NCBI RefSeq assembly: GCF_013371495.1
Contig: NZ_JABWTA010000001.1
Location: 186,001-250,000 of the forward strand
Length of the DNA stretch: 64,000 nt
Direction: 5' to 3'
From: Altererythrobacter lutimaris
Lineage (GTDB): Bacteria > Pseudomonadota > Alphaproteobacteria > Sphingomonadales > Sphingomonadaceae
The position numbers and the translations under genes were made by a program. The notes under the pieces are model-generated. The model saw nothing but the letters and a program-made list of their open reading frames with translations. It was not told the origin of the DNA and did not search any database. Shown here piece after piece: positions 1-8,452 of the stretch (positions are counted from its first letter, which is position 1; each line of letters begins with the position of its first letter).

Positions 1-692
1 ACCGTCCGGGCGGCGCGACCAATGGCGCAGGCTTCACTGTGCCTTTCGAGCTCGATACCGATGAAGTGAAGAACTACGAGATCGGTTGGAAAACCGAGCT
101 TGCCGATGGCCAGCTGCGGATCAACGGGAGCGCATTCTACGTTGATATCAGCCGCTTGCAAACGACGATCTTTGATCCGAGCATTACCAACCTGTTCTTC
201 TCGGCCAATGCGGCGGATGCAGAAATTCTCGGTATCGAATCCGATTTCACTTTCGCGCCGTATTCGCTTCCGGGCCTTACAGTCGCTGGTGCATTCTCTA
301 TCCTCGATACGGAGATCACCGATGTTCTGATCCCGACGAGCGACGTGATCGAAGGCGAAGATCTCGCATTCGCGCCGTCATTCCAGGGCAATATGCGCGT
401 ACGGTATGAGTGGGATGTCAGCGATGACCTGACCGCTTTCATTATGCCGCAGGTGACCTATTCGGCGTCCAAGCTGACGGACATTATCGAGATCAATAAG
501 TTCCGCTTGGACAGCTACACTGTGGTTGATCTGGCGGCGGGCGTCTCGAAAGACCAGTGGTCGTTCGAAGTGTTTGGCGAGAACCTGTTCGACACGCGCG
601 CGGAAATCTCAGGCAATTTCATCAATGACCGCGAGCGGATTACGACCAACCGCCCGCTCACTGTCGGACTGCGCGTCTCTTTCGACTACTAA
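1..692 (+). CDS. TonB-dependent receptor, C-terminal part (5' truncated by window)
   Basis: The reading frame is already open at base 3 and no start is visible, so the gene begins upstream of the window. About 230 residues of the C-terminal beta-barrel of an outer-membrane TonB-dependent receptor are present. The barrel signatures are alternating aromatic strands such as NYEIGWKTEL and VDLAAGVSKDQWSFEVFGENLFDTR, and a last strand ending in an aromatic residue (VGLRVSFDY). The family imports ferric chelates, cobalamin or organic ligands using TonB energy. The ligand cannot be told from this piece. A hairpin terminator follows, and the TPR-sulfotransferase gene begins 79 bases downstream, an arrangement I recall from sphingomonads. 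Confidence 0.88.
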   Translation, partial: RPGGATNGAGFTVPFELDTDEVKNYEIGWKTELADGQLRINGSAFYVDISRLQTTIFDPSITNLFFSANAADAEILGIESDFTFAPYSLPGLTVAGAFSILDTEITDVLIPTSDVIEGEDLAFAPSFQGNMRVRYEWDVSDDLTAFIMPQVTYSASKLTDIIEINKFRLDSYTVVDLAAGVSKDQWSFEVFGENLFDTRAEISGNFINDRERITTNRPLTVGLRVSFDY

Positions 693-714
693 GTCGGCAG
701 CACAGGATACCAAG

Positions 715-753
715 CGGTGGAGGCGAGCCTTGACGGTTCACCTCCACCGTTTT
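715..753 (+). terminator. Rho-independent terminator after the TonB receptor
   Basis: Perfect 9-bp arms CGGTGGAGG (715-723) and CCTCCACCG (741-749) are followed by TTTTGCTTT. The inner part (GAGCC / GGTTC) can extend the stem with one wobble pair. It sits between the receptor stop at 692 and the next start at 772. Confidence 0.65.
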
Positions 754-771
754 GCTTTGTAGAGAGAAGCG

Positions 772-2739
772 ATGGCCTCCCGCGAAGAGCAATTGAAAGC
801 AGCACAGTCTGCGCTGCAGTCCGGCAATTTTGCGGCCGGGCTTGCGCAGGCAGAGACTGTGCTCGCGGATGATCCGCGCGATGGTGAAGCGCTTTATATG
901 GCAGCGGTTGCTTCGCGATATCTCAAAAGCTTCGATGCCGCCTCAAGCCATCTCGCGGCGCTTCATGCTGTGACGCCTGAATATGGCAGAGCGTGGCAAG
1001 AGGAAGGGCACCTCGCGCTTGCACAAGGCGATCCTGCTCGCGCCCTTGATGCGTTTACGCGGGCGACGCGGTTCAATCCGGCGCTCGCGGCAAGTTGGCG
1101 CGAGCAGGCACGACTTGCTGAACAAGCAGGGCACGCCAGTGAAGCGGCAGCGGCCAAAGCTCAATTTGAGCGGGTGAGCGCGCTCCCGAGAGAATTGCTC
1201 GCGGTCACCAATCACTTGCACGAAGGCCGCTTGCTGAGAGCGGAAGAGATTTGCCGGCACTTCCTGCGCGCCAATCCCAAGAATGTCGAAGGCATGCGAT
1301 TGCTCGCGCGCATCGGGGTTGAGCTGGGCATACTCGATGATGCAGAATTTCTTCTGGAAAGCGCTGTCACTTTCGAGCCAGACAACATCCAGTTGCGGCT
1401 TGACTATATTGATGTGCTGCGACGCAGGCAGAGATTTGATGAAGCGCGCGGTCAGGCAGAAGAGCTGCACCAGCGCGACCCTGAAAACCCGCTTTTCCAG
1501 TCGCGTCTTGCGATCGAAAGCATGCAGACCAGCGATTTTGACCGCGCGTTTGAGCTGTTCGATGCGGTCCTCGCGAAGCTCCCGCATGATCCTGCGACAC
1601 ATACCAGCAAGGGACACGCGCTGAAGACCGTCGGGCGCAGCGATGATGCGATTGCGAGCTACCGATCAGCTATCAATGCCAAGCCCGATCACGGGGATGC
1701 CCATTATGCGCTCGCGAACCTTAAGACGTACCAGTTTGACGATGCTGAGATCGACGCGATGCGCGCGCAGATCGAACGGCCGGATCTGGCATTCATGGAC
1801 CGGGTCCATCTCTCTTTCGCGCTCGGCAAGGCGCTTGAAGACCGCAAGGACTATGAAGCGAGCTTCGGTTTCTACGAGCAAGGCAATGCTCTCAAACGTG
1901 CGCAAACGCGCTACAGCGCTGAGGCGATGACGCGTGAGCTTGCTGCTCAGAAAGAGGCCTGCACGTCCGAGCTTTTCGCAAAACATGAAGGCGCAGGCCA
2001 TGATGCGCTTGACCCGATCTTCATACTCGGACTCCCGCGTGCAGGCTCGACTTTGCTGGAGCAAATCCTTGCAAGCCATTCACAAGTCGATGGAACATTG
2101 GAGCTGCCCAATATTCTTGCGTTGGCGCATCGCTTGCGGGGCCGGAAAGCAGGGGCTTCGCGTTACCCTGAAATCCTGCATGAGCTGACCGCTGAGCAGC
2201 TCGCGAAATTCGGCGAGCAGTTCATTGAAGAGACGCGCATCCACCGGCAAGACGCACCGTTCTTCATCGACAAAATGCCAAACAACTTCCGGCATATCGG
2301 TTTGATCCATCTGATCCTGCCGAACGCCAAGATCATCGATGCGCGCCGCGCGCCGATGGATTGCTGTTTTTCCGGTTTCAAACAGCTCTTCGCGGAAGGC
2401 CAGGAGTTCACTTACGGTTTGCATGAGGTCGGCCGATATTACGCGGACTATGTTGACCTGATGGACCACTGGGACACGGTTTTGCCGGGCAAGGTCCTGC
2501 ATGTGCAGCACGAGGATGTGCTCGACGATGTTGAAGGGCAAACACGCCGGATACTCGATTATCTCGGCCTGCCATTCGAAAAAGCGTGCTTAGAGTTTCA
2601 CAAGACTGATCGCGCAGTGCGCACGGCCAGCAGCGAGCAAGTCCGACAGCCTCTCAACCGCAAGGGCCAAGATGCATGGAAGCCATTCGAGCCATGGCTC
2701 GACCCGCTCAAGCAAGCGCTAGGCGGTCAATTGAATTGA
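772..2739 (+). CDS. TPR repeat-containing sulfotransferase family protein
   Basis: The protein has 655 residues. The first ~390 are tetratricopeptide-like helical repeats (for example around ALYMAAVASRYLKSFDAASSHLAAL and PHDPATHTSKGHALKTVGRSDDAIASYRSA). The rest is a sulfotransferase domain. The PAPS 5'-phosphosulfate loop is visible as FILGLPRAGSTLLEQILASH near residues 417-436, and a 3'-phosphate-type segment with DARRAPMDCCFSGFKQLF follows about 100 residues later. The family moves sulfate from PAPS to hydroxyl or tyrosine acceptors. The bacterial TPR-fused type is common next to TonB receptors, but its acceptor is mostly unknown. A purine-rich segment (agagagaag) precedes the ATG. The gene stands alone between a receptor terminator and a convergent serine hydrolase. 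Confidence 0.85.
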   Translation: MASREEQLKAAQSALQSGNFAAGLAQAETVLADDPRDGEALYMAAVASRYLKSFDAASSHLAALHAVTPEYGRAWQEEGHLALAQGDPARALDAFTRATRFNPALAASWREQARLAEQAGHASEAAAAKAQFERVSALPRELLAVTNHLHEGRLLRAEEICRHFLRANPKNVEGMRLLARIGVELGILDDAEFLLESAVTFEPDNIQLRLDYIDVLRRRQRFDEARGQAEELHQRDPENPLFQSRLAIESMQTSDFDRAFELFDAVLAKLPHDPATHTSKGHALKTVGRSDDAIASYRSAINAKPDHGDAHYALANLKTYQFDDAEIDAMRAQIERPDLAFMDRVHLSFALGKALEDRKDYEASFGFYEQGNALKRAQTRYSAEAMTRELAAQKEACTSELFAKHEGAGHDALDPIFILGLPRAGSTLLEQILASHSQVDGTLELPNILALAHRLRGRKAGASRYPEILHELTAEQLAKFGEQFIEETRIHRQDAPFFIDKMPNNFRHIGLIHLILPNAKIIDARRAPMDCCFSGFKQLFAEGQEFTYGLHEVGRYYADYVDLMDHWDTVLPGKVLHVQHEDVLDDVEGQTRRILDYLGLPFEKACLEFHKTDRAVRTASSEQVRQPLNRKGQDAWKPFEPWLDPLKQALGGQLN

Positions 2740-2745
2740 GCGCAA

Positions 2746-4059
2746 TCAGCGTGCTTGCGGTTCCGGTATCGCCTCGGGATTATCCCTGAAGGCGTCGCGA
2801 ATGAGCAGGTTTGGCAGGAACACATTGTCCCACTCCGCCACATCGCGCGGTGGTCTTGCACCAAGACGCATGATGACCATGTTTGCGGACGGGATCATGT
2901 AGACCACCTGATTGCCATTCCCATCGAAAAGAGAGATTTCGCCATCAGCGTAGGGCTCTGAATGCAGGATCTTCCCGAATGGAACAGCCGGATGGGCAAA
3001 ACCACGCCGCTCGGTGTACGGGCCAGGCACCCAAAGACCGAGGCCGTAATACGGGTTCTCAGCTGTACCTGTGCGCATCTCTGCAACATAACCTTCAGGA
3101 AGCAGGCGCTCGCCGTCCCAAATGCCATCCTGCATCAGAAGGACTGCCATGCGCAGATAGGTCCTCGCGGGCAGCAAAGCGCAGCATCCCGAATGCGCTG
3201 TACCTCCCGGGCGATTCACCCACACCGAGCCCCCAGGTGCGCCAATCGGTTGAAGCAATGCAGAGCTAAGGTATTCTCCATACCGCATCCCCGTCGCTCG
3301 TTCGATAAGCGGCGCGACCATCTCGCTCGTCGCATTGGCATATTCATATCGCGAGCCCGGCCAGTTCACGACGGGATACTCATTGATAATGATTTCGTCG
3401 TGACGAGGATGGAGGTAAGCCTTGTTTAGGATATCGTCTGGATCGGTCGCGAACCCCTGCGGCAGGAAGCCTGTGCGCATATCCAGCAAGTGCCGAACGA
3501 GGATGGCCTCTTTCTGAGGGTTGCCTGCCCACTCGGTGATAAAATCCGAGACCGATTGATCTAGTGACTTAATGTAGCCTTGTTGGATCGCGCGGCCCAC
3601 GATGATCGCTGTAATCGGCTTGGCGAGAGACTTTGAGACGATTGGTGTCGACTGCTCGTATTCGCCAAAATAGCTCTCTTCCTCGACGACACCATCGCGC
3701 CAGACGAGAAAGGCCGAAGAGTTGCGCTGCGCAGCGTAGTCGCGTGCGGTGGCGAGCGCTTCGCTCGAGAGGGTGGCTGCAGGTTTGCTTGGAAATGCTG
3801 CAGGTTCCGCTGCACCTGGCAACGTTTCAAGTGTGTCGTAACCGGAAAGTCCTGCACCGCCGCTTCCGCCTTCACGCAACCGATTGAAGCGCGCCATGTA
3901 AAGCGCTTCCTCTGGGTCTTCTGCAATTGCCTCTTGCGCTGGGGCTGCTGTGCTTTCGGCAGGTGTTGCTGTCGCACAGCCTGCGAGGGCAACACCGCAG
4001 AGCAGGGCGGGGGCGAAGAAACGGAACGATGGCGAACTTGAAAATGCGCGAAGAGTCAT
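2746..4059 (-). CDS. Class C beta-lactamase-fold serine hydrolase, lipoprotein
   Basis: The protein has 437 residues. It opens with a signal peptide ending in a lipobox (GVALAGC, then ATATP), so a lipid-anchored periplasmic or outer-membrane protein is expected. The penicillin-binding/class C fold is shown by SLAK (S-x-x-K, nucleophile and base, near residue 145) in VSKSLAKPITAIIVGRAI, and by a YAN motif (Y-x-N) in SRYEYANATSEM. The family includes esterases, D-aminopeptidases and class C beta-lactamases. An AmpC-like resistance role is not supported, because the usual KTG triad was not clearly found. It converges on the sulfotransferase with 6 bases between the stops. A second member of the family lies at 45431-46651. 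Confidence 0.82.
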   Translation of the reverse strand: MTLRAFSSSPSFRFFAPALLCGVALAGCATATPAESTAAPAQEAIAEDPEEALYMARFNRLREGGSGGAGLSGYDTLETLPGAAEPAAFPSKPAATLSSEALATARDYAAQRNSSAFLVWRDGVVEEESYFGEYEQSTPIVSKSLAKPITAIIVGRAIQQGYIKSLDQSVSDFITEWAGNPQKEAILVRHLLDMRTGFLPQGFATDPDDILNKAYLHPRHDEIIINEYPVVNWPGSRYEYANATSEMVAPLIERATGMRYGEYLSSALLQPIGAPGGSVWVNRPGGTAHSGCCALLPARTYLRMAVLLMQDGIWDGERLLPEGYVAEMRTGTAENPYYGLGLWVPGPYTERRGFAHPAVPFGKILHSEPYADGEISLFDGNGNQVVYMIPSANMVIMRLGARPPRDVAEWDNVFLPNLLIRDAFRDNPEAIPEPQAR

Positions 4060-4157
4060 GACGCGTTAGTGTTAGCAATCCCACGCAAATCGCAAGAAAG
4101 AGTTCAACGTGAAATCCGCCTGTCGAATACTCAGTGGCTTGCGCTGAACGCGTCCCG

Positions 4158-5471
4158 TCAGATCGCTGAGCTGAATTGGCGCAGAGATTGCTTGCGATAA
4201 CCATCGCATAGCGACGCGATTACCCGCGCATAAGGCAGACCGACAGGCGTGATCGAGAGCGTCATATTGTTCAGCTCAGCCAGCCCGCGTTCAATAAACG
4301 GAACAAGGCCAGGCCTAATCTCGTTCTGCAGACAAAATGGAAGTTCGACCTCCGCATCGCACAGCAGTCTCTCGATAACGCGCGAGCGCAGCATGTCATC
4401 TTTGTCGCGAGCGAGGCCATGCGACGTCGTGAGCCGGTCTTGTGATGCGAGCATTCGGTAGCGCCCGCTGTTCTTCTCATTCTGCGCCAGCAATTGCGGG
4501 AAACTGCTGATAGCAGAGCTGCCAAGCCCGATGAGATTGACGGCCTGATCGTCGGTAAACCCCTGGAAGTTGCGCTTCAATGTGCCTTGAACTGCTGCAA
4601 TGGCTAGCGGGTCGGAGCCTCGCTTCGCAAAGTGATCAAATCCGACCGGGGCATAATCGCGGCTGATCAAATATTCGAAACCGAGTTGCGCCATCGCAAA
4701 GCGCTCGCGTTGGTTGGGCATTCCTGTTGGATCGATCGCACGCTGGCGAGGCACGATATGCGGAACATGGGCATATCCGAATAGAGCAATCCGATCTGCG
4801 CCAATCTCAACGGAACGCGAAAGGCTATCTTGCAAATCTCCGCGCGTCTGCTGCGGCAAGCCGTACATCAGATCGAAATTGAGCGATGTGACGTCGGCAT
4901 TGCGGAGCCAATCGACGGTTTGGTGGATCAGCGCATCATCCTGAACGCGGCCGATGACCTTCTGGCAGTGGCCTGCGAATGTCTGCACACCCAGACTTGC
5001 GCGCGAGATGCCCGCCACCTTGATTGCATCACCCCATTCCTTGCTCATCGTACGCGGATCGAGCTCGATCGATAGCTCGGGCGAGCTGCAATCGAAGTAA
5101 TGATAAAGCGCTTCCAGCAATTGCAGGAACTCGTCTGGGCGGATGGCATTGGGGCTCCCTCCGCCGAAGGAAATTCGCTTGATCGGTGTACCTTGAGGAA
5201 TCAGCGACGCGACAAGCGCGATCTCCTGATGCAAAGCCGAAAGGTAGCTTTCGAGCCGCTGCCTGCGTCCAGAAGCGCCGGTATTGCAGCCGCAATAGAA
5301 GCAGATCTTCTCGCAAAACGGGATATGCACATAGAGCGAAGTCGGCCCTTCCAAGGCTACCAGTGCATCGCGGTGCGGAGCGGGATCAAGCGCGGAAAAT
5401 TCCGCAGCGGTGGGATAGCTAGTGTAGCGCGGTACCGGCGTTTCCAGCAATTCAGGATGATAAGGCCACAT
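4158..5471 (-). CDS. hemN: Oxygen-independent coproporphyrinogen III dehydrogenase
   Basis: The protein has 437 residues, close to the usual ~450 of HemN. This radical-SAM enzyme decarboxylates coproporphyrinogen III to protoporphyrinogen IX without oxygen. The cluster motif CxxxCxxC, followed by another Cys as in HemN, is present in YVHIPFCEKICFYCGCNTG near residues 50-66. The SFGGGSPN and SLGVQTF blocks follow. It is the last gene of the cbb3 block, 32 bases after the 76-aa gene. A near-perfect FNR box (5507-5520) is centred 42 bases before its ATG, so it can probably be transcribed on its own at low oxygen. The haem made here would supply the cbb3 oxidase encoded upstream. Confidence 0.95.
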   Translation of the reverse strand: MWPYHPELLETPVPRYTSYPTAAEFSALDPAPHRDALVALEGPTSLYVHIPFCEKICFYCGCNTGASGRRQRLESYLSALHQEIALVASLIPQGTPIKRISFGGGSPNAIRPDEFLQLLEALYHYFDCSSPELSIELDPRTMSKEWGDAIKVAGISRASLGVQTFAGHCQKVIGRVQDDALIHQTVDWLRNADVTSLNFDLMYGLPQQTRGDLQDSLSRSVEIGADRIALFGYAHVPHIVPRQRAIDPTGMPNQRERFAMAQLGFEYLISRDYAPVGFDHFAKRGSDPLAIAAVQGTLKRNFQGFTDDQAVNLIGLGSSAISSFPQLLAQNEKNSGRYRMLASQDRLTTSHGLARDKDDMLRSRVIERLLCDAEVELPFCLQNEIRPGLVPFIERGLAELNNMTLSITPVGLPYARVIASLCDGYRKQSLRQFSSAI

Positions 5472-5503
5472 GCGATGCTATCTCGCTTGGGAGCCCCATG
5501 CGG

Positions 5504-5734
5504 TCATTGACGCAGATCAATCTTCTTGCGGCAAGTCCCGCCATGGCAGGCTTCGAGCTCGCATGGCGCGTCTTGCTGATCTTCTTTCGGCAGGCCGAGA
5601 TCGATTTCGATGCCGCCGCCACTGCACAGTTTGGCCGTGATGGTCACTTCTTCGTCCGAGCTTGTGGCCTCCGGTAAAGCTGGCCCTGCTGCGAGAGGAA
5701 CTGCCGCTGCGTAGAGGAGAAGAGCCTTGATCAT
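5504..5734 (-). CDS. Small secreted cysteine-rich protein linked to ccoS and hemN
   Basis: I do not recognise this 76-residue protein. It has a short N-terminal hydrophobic segment (MIKALLLYAAAVPLAAGPA) that looks like a Sec signal peptide. The mature part is acidic and has four cysteines, LCSGG, PCEL, ACHGG and TCRKK, with C-x4-C-x4-C spacing at the end. Its ATG overlaps the ccoS stop as ATGA, and it sits between cbb3 assembly genes and hemN, so co-expression with the oxidase is almost certain. A role in periplasmic copper, haem or disulfide handling during oxidase assembly is only inference. Its 3' end contains the candidate FNR box for hemN. Confidence 0.7.
   Translation of the reverse strand: MIKALLLYAAAVPLAAGPALPEATSSDEEVTITAKLCSGGGIEIDLGLPKEDQQDAPCELEACHGGTCRKKIDLRQ
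5507..5520 (-). promoter_or_regulatory. FNR/FixK box upstream of hemN
   Basis: On the minus strand this reads TTGAT-CTGC-GTCAA, one base away from the palindromic consensus TTGAT-N4-ATCAA. It lies within the last codons of the 76-aa gene and is centred 42 bases before the hemN start. That position could activate hemN if transcription starts very close to the ATG; otherwise it may act within the operon transcript's promoter context. Confidence 0.55.
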
Positions 5735-5886
5735 GCAGCATCATCCTCTTCATCATCGATGAGGATACGGTTGGCTGCGCCGTCCAGGTCTTCAAACTGT
5801 CCGCTGCGCATCGCCCACAAAAACATGACCAAGCCAAACAGGCCCATGCCAAGCGCGACCGGTATGAGAAGCATGAGCCCAGTCAT
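5731..5886 (-). CDS. ccoS: cbb3-type cytochrome oxidase assembly protein CcoS
   Basis: This 51-residue protein begins MTGLMLLIPVALGMGLFGLV. It has one transmembrane helix followed by FLWAMRSGQFEDLDGAANRIL and an acidic tail (DDEEDDAA). The helix plus the W-x(4-5)-GQ(F/Y)(E/D)D(L/P)xG motif is typical of CcoS, which is needed for cofactor insertion into cbb3 oxidase. Its start overlaps the ccoI stop by 4 bases, and its stop overlaps the start of the 76-aa gene by 4 bases. This confirms the frame despite its small size. Confidence 0.93.
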   Translation of the reverse strand: MTGLMLLIPVALGMGLFGLVMFLWAMRSGQFEDLDGAANRILIDDEEDDAA

Positions 5887-8006
5887 CGCGCGACCCTCGC
5901 GAGTCGAAGAGAATTGGCGACGACAATCAGGGAACTCAATGACATCGCAATCGCCGCAATCAACGGTGTGACGTAGCCGAACAAGGCAAGCGGCACAGCC
6001 AATACATTGTAGCCTATAGCCAGTCCGAAGTTCTGCCGAACGATCTGCATGGTGCGGCGTGCAGCACTAATGGCGAGTGCGACCGGCATGAGCTTGCTTC
6101 CGATGAACACAGCGTCAGCTGCTTGCTGGCTGGCATCGCTCGCCGTGCCGGGTGCTATGGAGGCATGGGCTGCGGCAAGGGCAGGGCCATCGTTGAGACC
6201 GTCGCCAACCATGAGCGGGAAATGACCTTGCGTGCGCAGATGCTCAAGCTCGGTCAGCTTGTCCTGCGGGCTGGCTTGCGCGTGCGCGAAAATGCGCAGT
6301 TTGCGCGCCACGTCCGCCACAGGGCCCGTCCTGTCCCCGGATAGGATGCGGGCATCCAAGTCCAGCTCTGTTAGAGCTTCTATTGTGTCTGCTGCATCGG
6401 TGCGCAATTGGTCGGCAAAGGTGATCGTCCAGCGATCCTCTCCGATAACCAGATCCGCTGCCATCCCGTCCAGTGCGGATTGTGGACGCTTAAGGCCGAC
6501 GGCGACATCGCCCCAGCGCGCTGAAATGCCTGCCCCAGAAACCTCGCTTAGTTCGGCAAGTGGTGCGGCGGTCACAGCTTCTTCATTCAGAGCCGCAGCA
6601 AGCCCCTGGCTTAGCGGGTGACGGCTCGATTGAGCCAACGCGAGAGCCACACCCTTGGCTGTGTCTGGAAGTTCAGAAAGATCAGGTCGCGGTGTTCCCA
6701 ACGTCAAAGTACCGGTTTTGTCGAACAGAGCTATGTCGACTTCTGCCAATCGCTCAAGCGCGCTTCCGTCTTTGATGAGCAAGCCCTTCTTGAGCAATGC
6801 GCCGGATGCAACGACCTGTGCTGTCGGAACGGCCAAACCCATGGCGCAAGGGCAGGTAATGATGAGCACAGCGATCGCTATGATCAGCGACTGATGCCAG
6901 CCCGCGCCAGCAATCATCCAGCCGACAAATGCCAGCGCCGCTAGCGTATGCACGACTGGCGCATAAAGGCGTGATGCTCGGTCTGCGATCCGGACATAGC
7001 GGCTGCGTGATTGCCCGGCTTCATCCATCAGACGCGCGATCTCTGCGATCACAGTGTCGCTTGCTACAGCGGTTATTTTGACGCGAATGGGTGCAAAGAG
7101 ATTGATGGCGCCGGCATGGACTGTGTCGCCTGTCTTGACGGGCTCAGGCGTGCTTTCGCCGGTCACCATGCCGTTATCGAGTGCGCTCTCTCCATCGAGG
7201 ATTATGCCGTCAGCCGCGAATGCCTCGCCGGCTGCGACCAGCATGACCATGCCCGTCTTCAAGTCTTCTGCTGCCATGCGCCGCATGGAGCCGTCCGGCT
7301 GGATTACGCTCGCGCTGCGTCCCATTCGGCCGAGCAGAGCGCCAATGCCAGCCCGCGTGCGATTCCGCATCATGGCGTCGAGCGCACGCCCTGCGAGCAG
7401 GAAAAACAACAGCATAACCGCGCTTTCAAAGTAAGCGTGGCTACCGCCTGTTGCGGTCTCGTAAATGCTGAGCGCTGTGGCGAGCAGCACGCCGATGGAG
7501 ATGGGCACGTCCATGTTGGTGCGCTTGTGGCTTAGAGCCATCCAGGCTGAGGCGAAGAATGGCTGGCCTGAATAAGCGATCACAGGAAGCGCTATGAGGG
7601 CAGAGAGCCAATGGAAGAGATCGCGCGTTGCCCCGTCTGCACCGGACCAGATGCTGACAGAGAACAGCATGATGTTCATCATGCCAAAGCCTGCCACTCC
7701 AAGCGCTCGGAACAGTCGCTTCGTTTCCTTGTCGTCGCTAGCAAGCGGATTCTCCGCAACTGGCTGCGATTCAAATCCGAGATCACGCAGGGCATTGGCG
7801 AGATCGCTCTCGTCAAGCCGAGAAACGTGCTGGATCGCAACACGTTTTGCAGAGAAGTTGACGCGAGCGGCTTCCACACCTTCCACATCCAATAGGCCGC
7901 GCTCGATCTTCGCGATGCAGCCCGCACATTTGATACCCGGGACTGTCAGCCGAGTATCGCTGAGCGCAGTTTTGTCGAGAGGATCAAGGGCGACCGCGGC
8001 ATTCAT
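5883..8006 (-). CDS. ccoI: Cu+-exporting P1B-type ATPase of cbb3 oxidase biogenesis (CcoI/FixI)
   Basis: The protein has 707 residues. The N-terminal heavy-metal-associated domain carries VPGIKCAGCIAKI (CxxC near residues 26-29). The membrane metal site CPC is in ITCPCAMGLAVP near residue 385. The phosphorylation loop is DKTGTLTLG near 427, and the hinge is VGDGLNDGPALAAAH. CcoI delivers copper across the inner membrane for the CuB centre of CcoN. Its place between ccoH and ccoS, with 4-base overlaps on both sides, separates it from general CopA exporters. Confidence 0.95.
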   Translation of the reverse strand: MNAAVALDPLDKTALSDTRLTVPGIKCAGCIAKIERGLLDVEGVEAARVNFSAKRVAIQHVSRLDESDLANALRDLGFESQPVAENPLASDDKETKRLFRALGVAGFGMMNIMLFSVSIWSGADGATRDLFHWLSALIALPVIAYSGQPFFASAWMALSHKRTNMDVPISIGVLLATALSIYETATGGSHAYFESAVMLLFFLLAGRALDAMMRNRTRAGIGALLGRMGRSASVIQPDGSMRRMAAEDLKTGMVMLVAAGEAFAADGIILDGESALDNGMVTGESTPEPVKTGDTVHAGAINLFAPIRVKITAVASDTVIAEIARLMDEAGQSRSRYVRIADRASRLYAPVVHTLAALAFVGWMIAGAGWHQSLIIAIAVLIITCPCAMGLAVPTAQVVASGALLKKGLLIKDGSALERLAEVDIALFDKTGTLTLGTPRPDLSELPDTAKGVALALAQSSRHPLSQGLAAALNEEAVTAAPLAELSEVSGAGISARWGDVAVGLKRPQSALDGMAADLVIGEDRWTITFADQLRTDAADTIEALTELDLDARILSGDRTGPVADVARKLRIFAHAQASPQDKLTELEHLRTQGHFPLMVGDGLNDGPALAAAHASIAPGTASDASQQAADAVFIGSKLMPVALAISAARRTMQIVRQNFGLAIGYNVLAVPLALFGYVTPLIAAIAMSLSSLIVVANSLRLARVAR

Positions 8007-8452
8007 TTGATGGCGATCTCCCGCGCCCAGTTCTTCTCGCCTGCAGTGAGGTCGAGCCGCACAATCCAGCGTCCTTCAGCAATCGGTGCATTCGAGCGGT
8101 AGGTTCCATCGCCCGTTGGGACGAAGGCAATGGTATGGCGCTGCTCTTCACCAAGAGGGCGACGCATCAGAGCACTGACTTGCGCGTATTCTGGAACAGC
8201 ACTTGTCTTGACTTCCAGATGACCGTCTTCAGTGCGAGCCACTTGTGCGCTCCAGCCTAGCGCTTCTTGCGCGCGGGCCTCTTCCAGCCAGCCATTGTAC
8301 TTCTGGCTTGCGACATAGGTGTTCTCGACGATTACGCCGCCAAAGCCGCGCGTTGCCAATGTCGCCATCAGGAAGTTGACGGCCATGACGATGCCGAAGC
8401 CCACGACCAATATGGTGAGCATGTTTCGGCCGGTGAATTCGCGTTGCATCAT
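8003..8452 (-). CDS. ccoH: cbb3 oxidase accessory protein CcoH (FixH)
   Basis: The protein has 149 residues. There is one N-terminal membrane helix (MLTILVVGFGIVMAVNFLMA) and then a periplasmic beta-rich domain ending in LDLTAGEKNWAREIAIK. This matches FixH/CcoH in size, helix position and operon place. CcoH stays associated with cbb3 subcomplexes during assembly. The ATG chosen overlaps the ccoG stop (8449-8452). A second ATG immediately follows it and cannot be excluded as the start. Confidence 0.92.
   Translation of the reverse strand: MMQREFTGRNMLTILVVGFGIVMAVNFLMATLATRGFGGVIVENTYVASQKYNGWLEEARAQEALGWSAQVARTEDGHLEVKTSAVPEYAQVSALMRRPLGEEQRHTIAFVPTGDGTYRSNAPIAEGRWIVRLDLTAGEKNWAREIAIK

Noticed and set aside
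943-1617. Long open frame on the minus strand within the sulfotransferase gene
   Set aside because: It lies antisense to a clear TPR domain, with no domain of its own; a codon-bias shadow.
2746-4059. AmpC-type beta-lactamase resistance gene
   Set aside because: The S-x-x-K and Y-x-N motifs fit, but no clear KTG triad was seen and the lipoprotein form is typical of esterase-like relatives.
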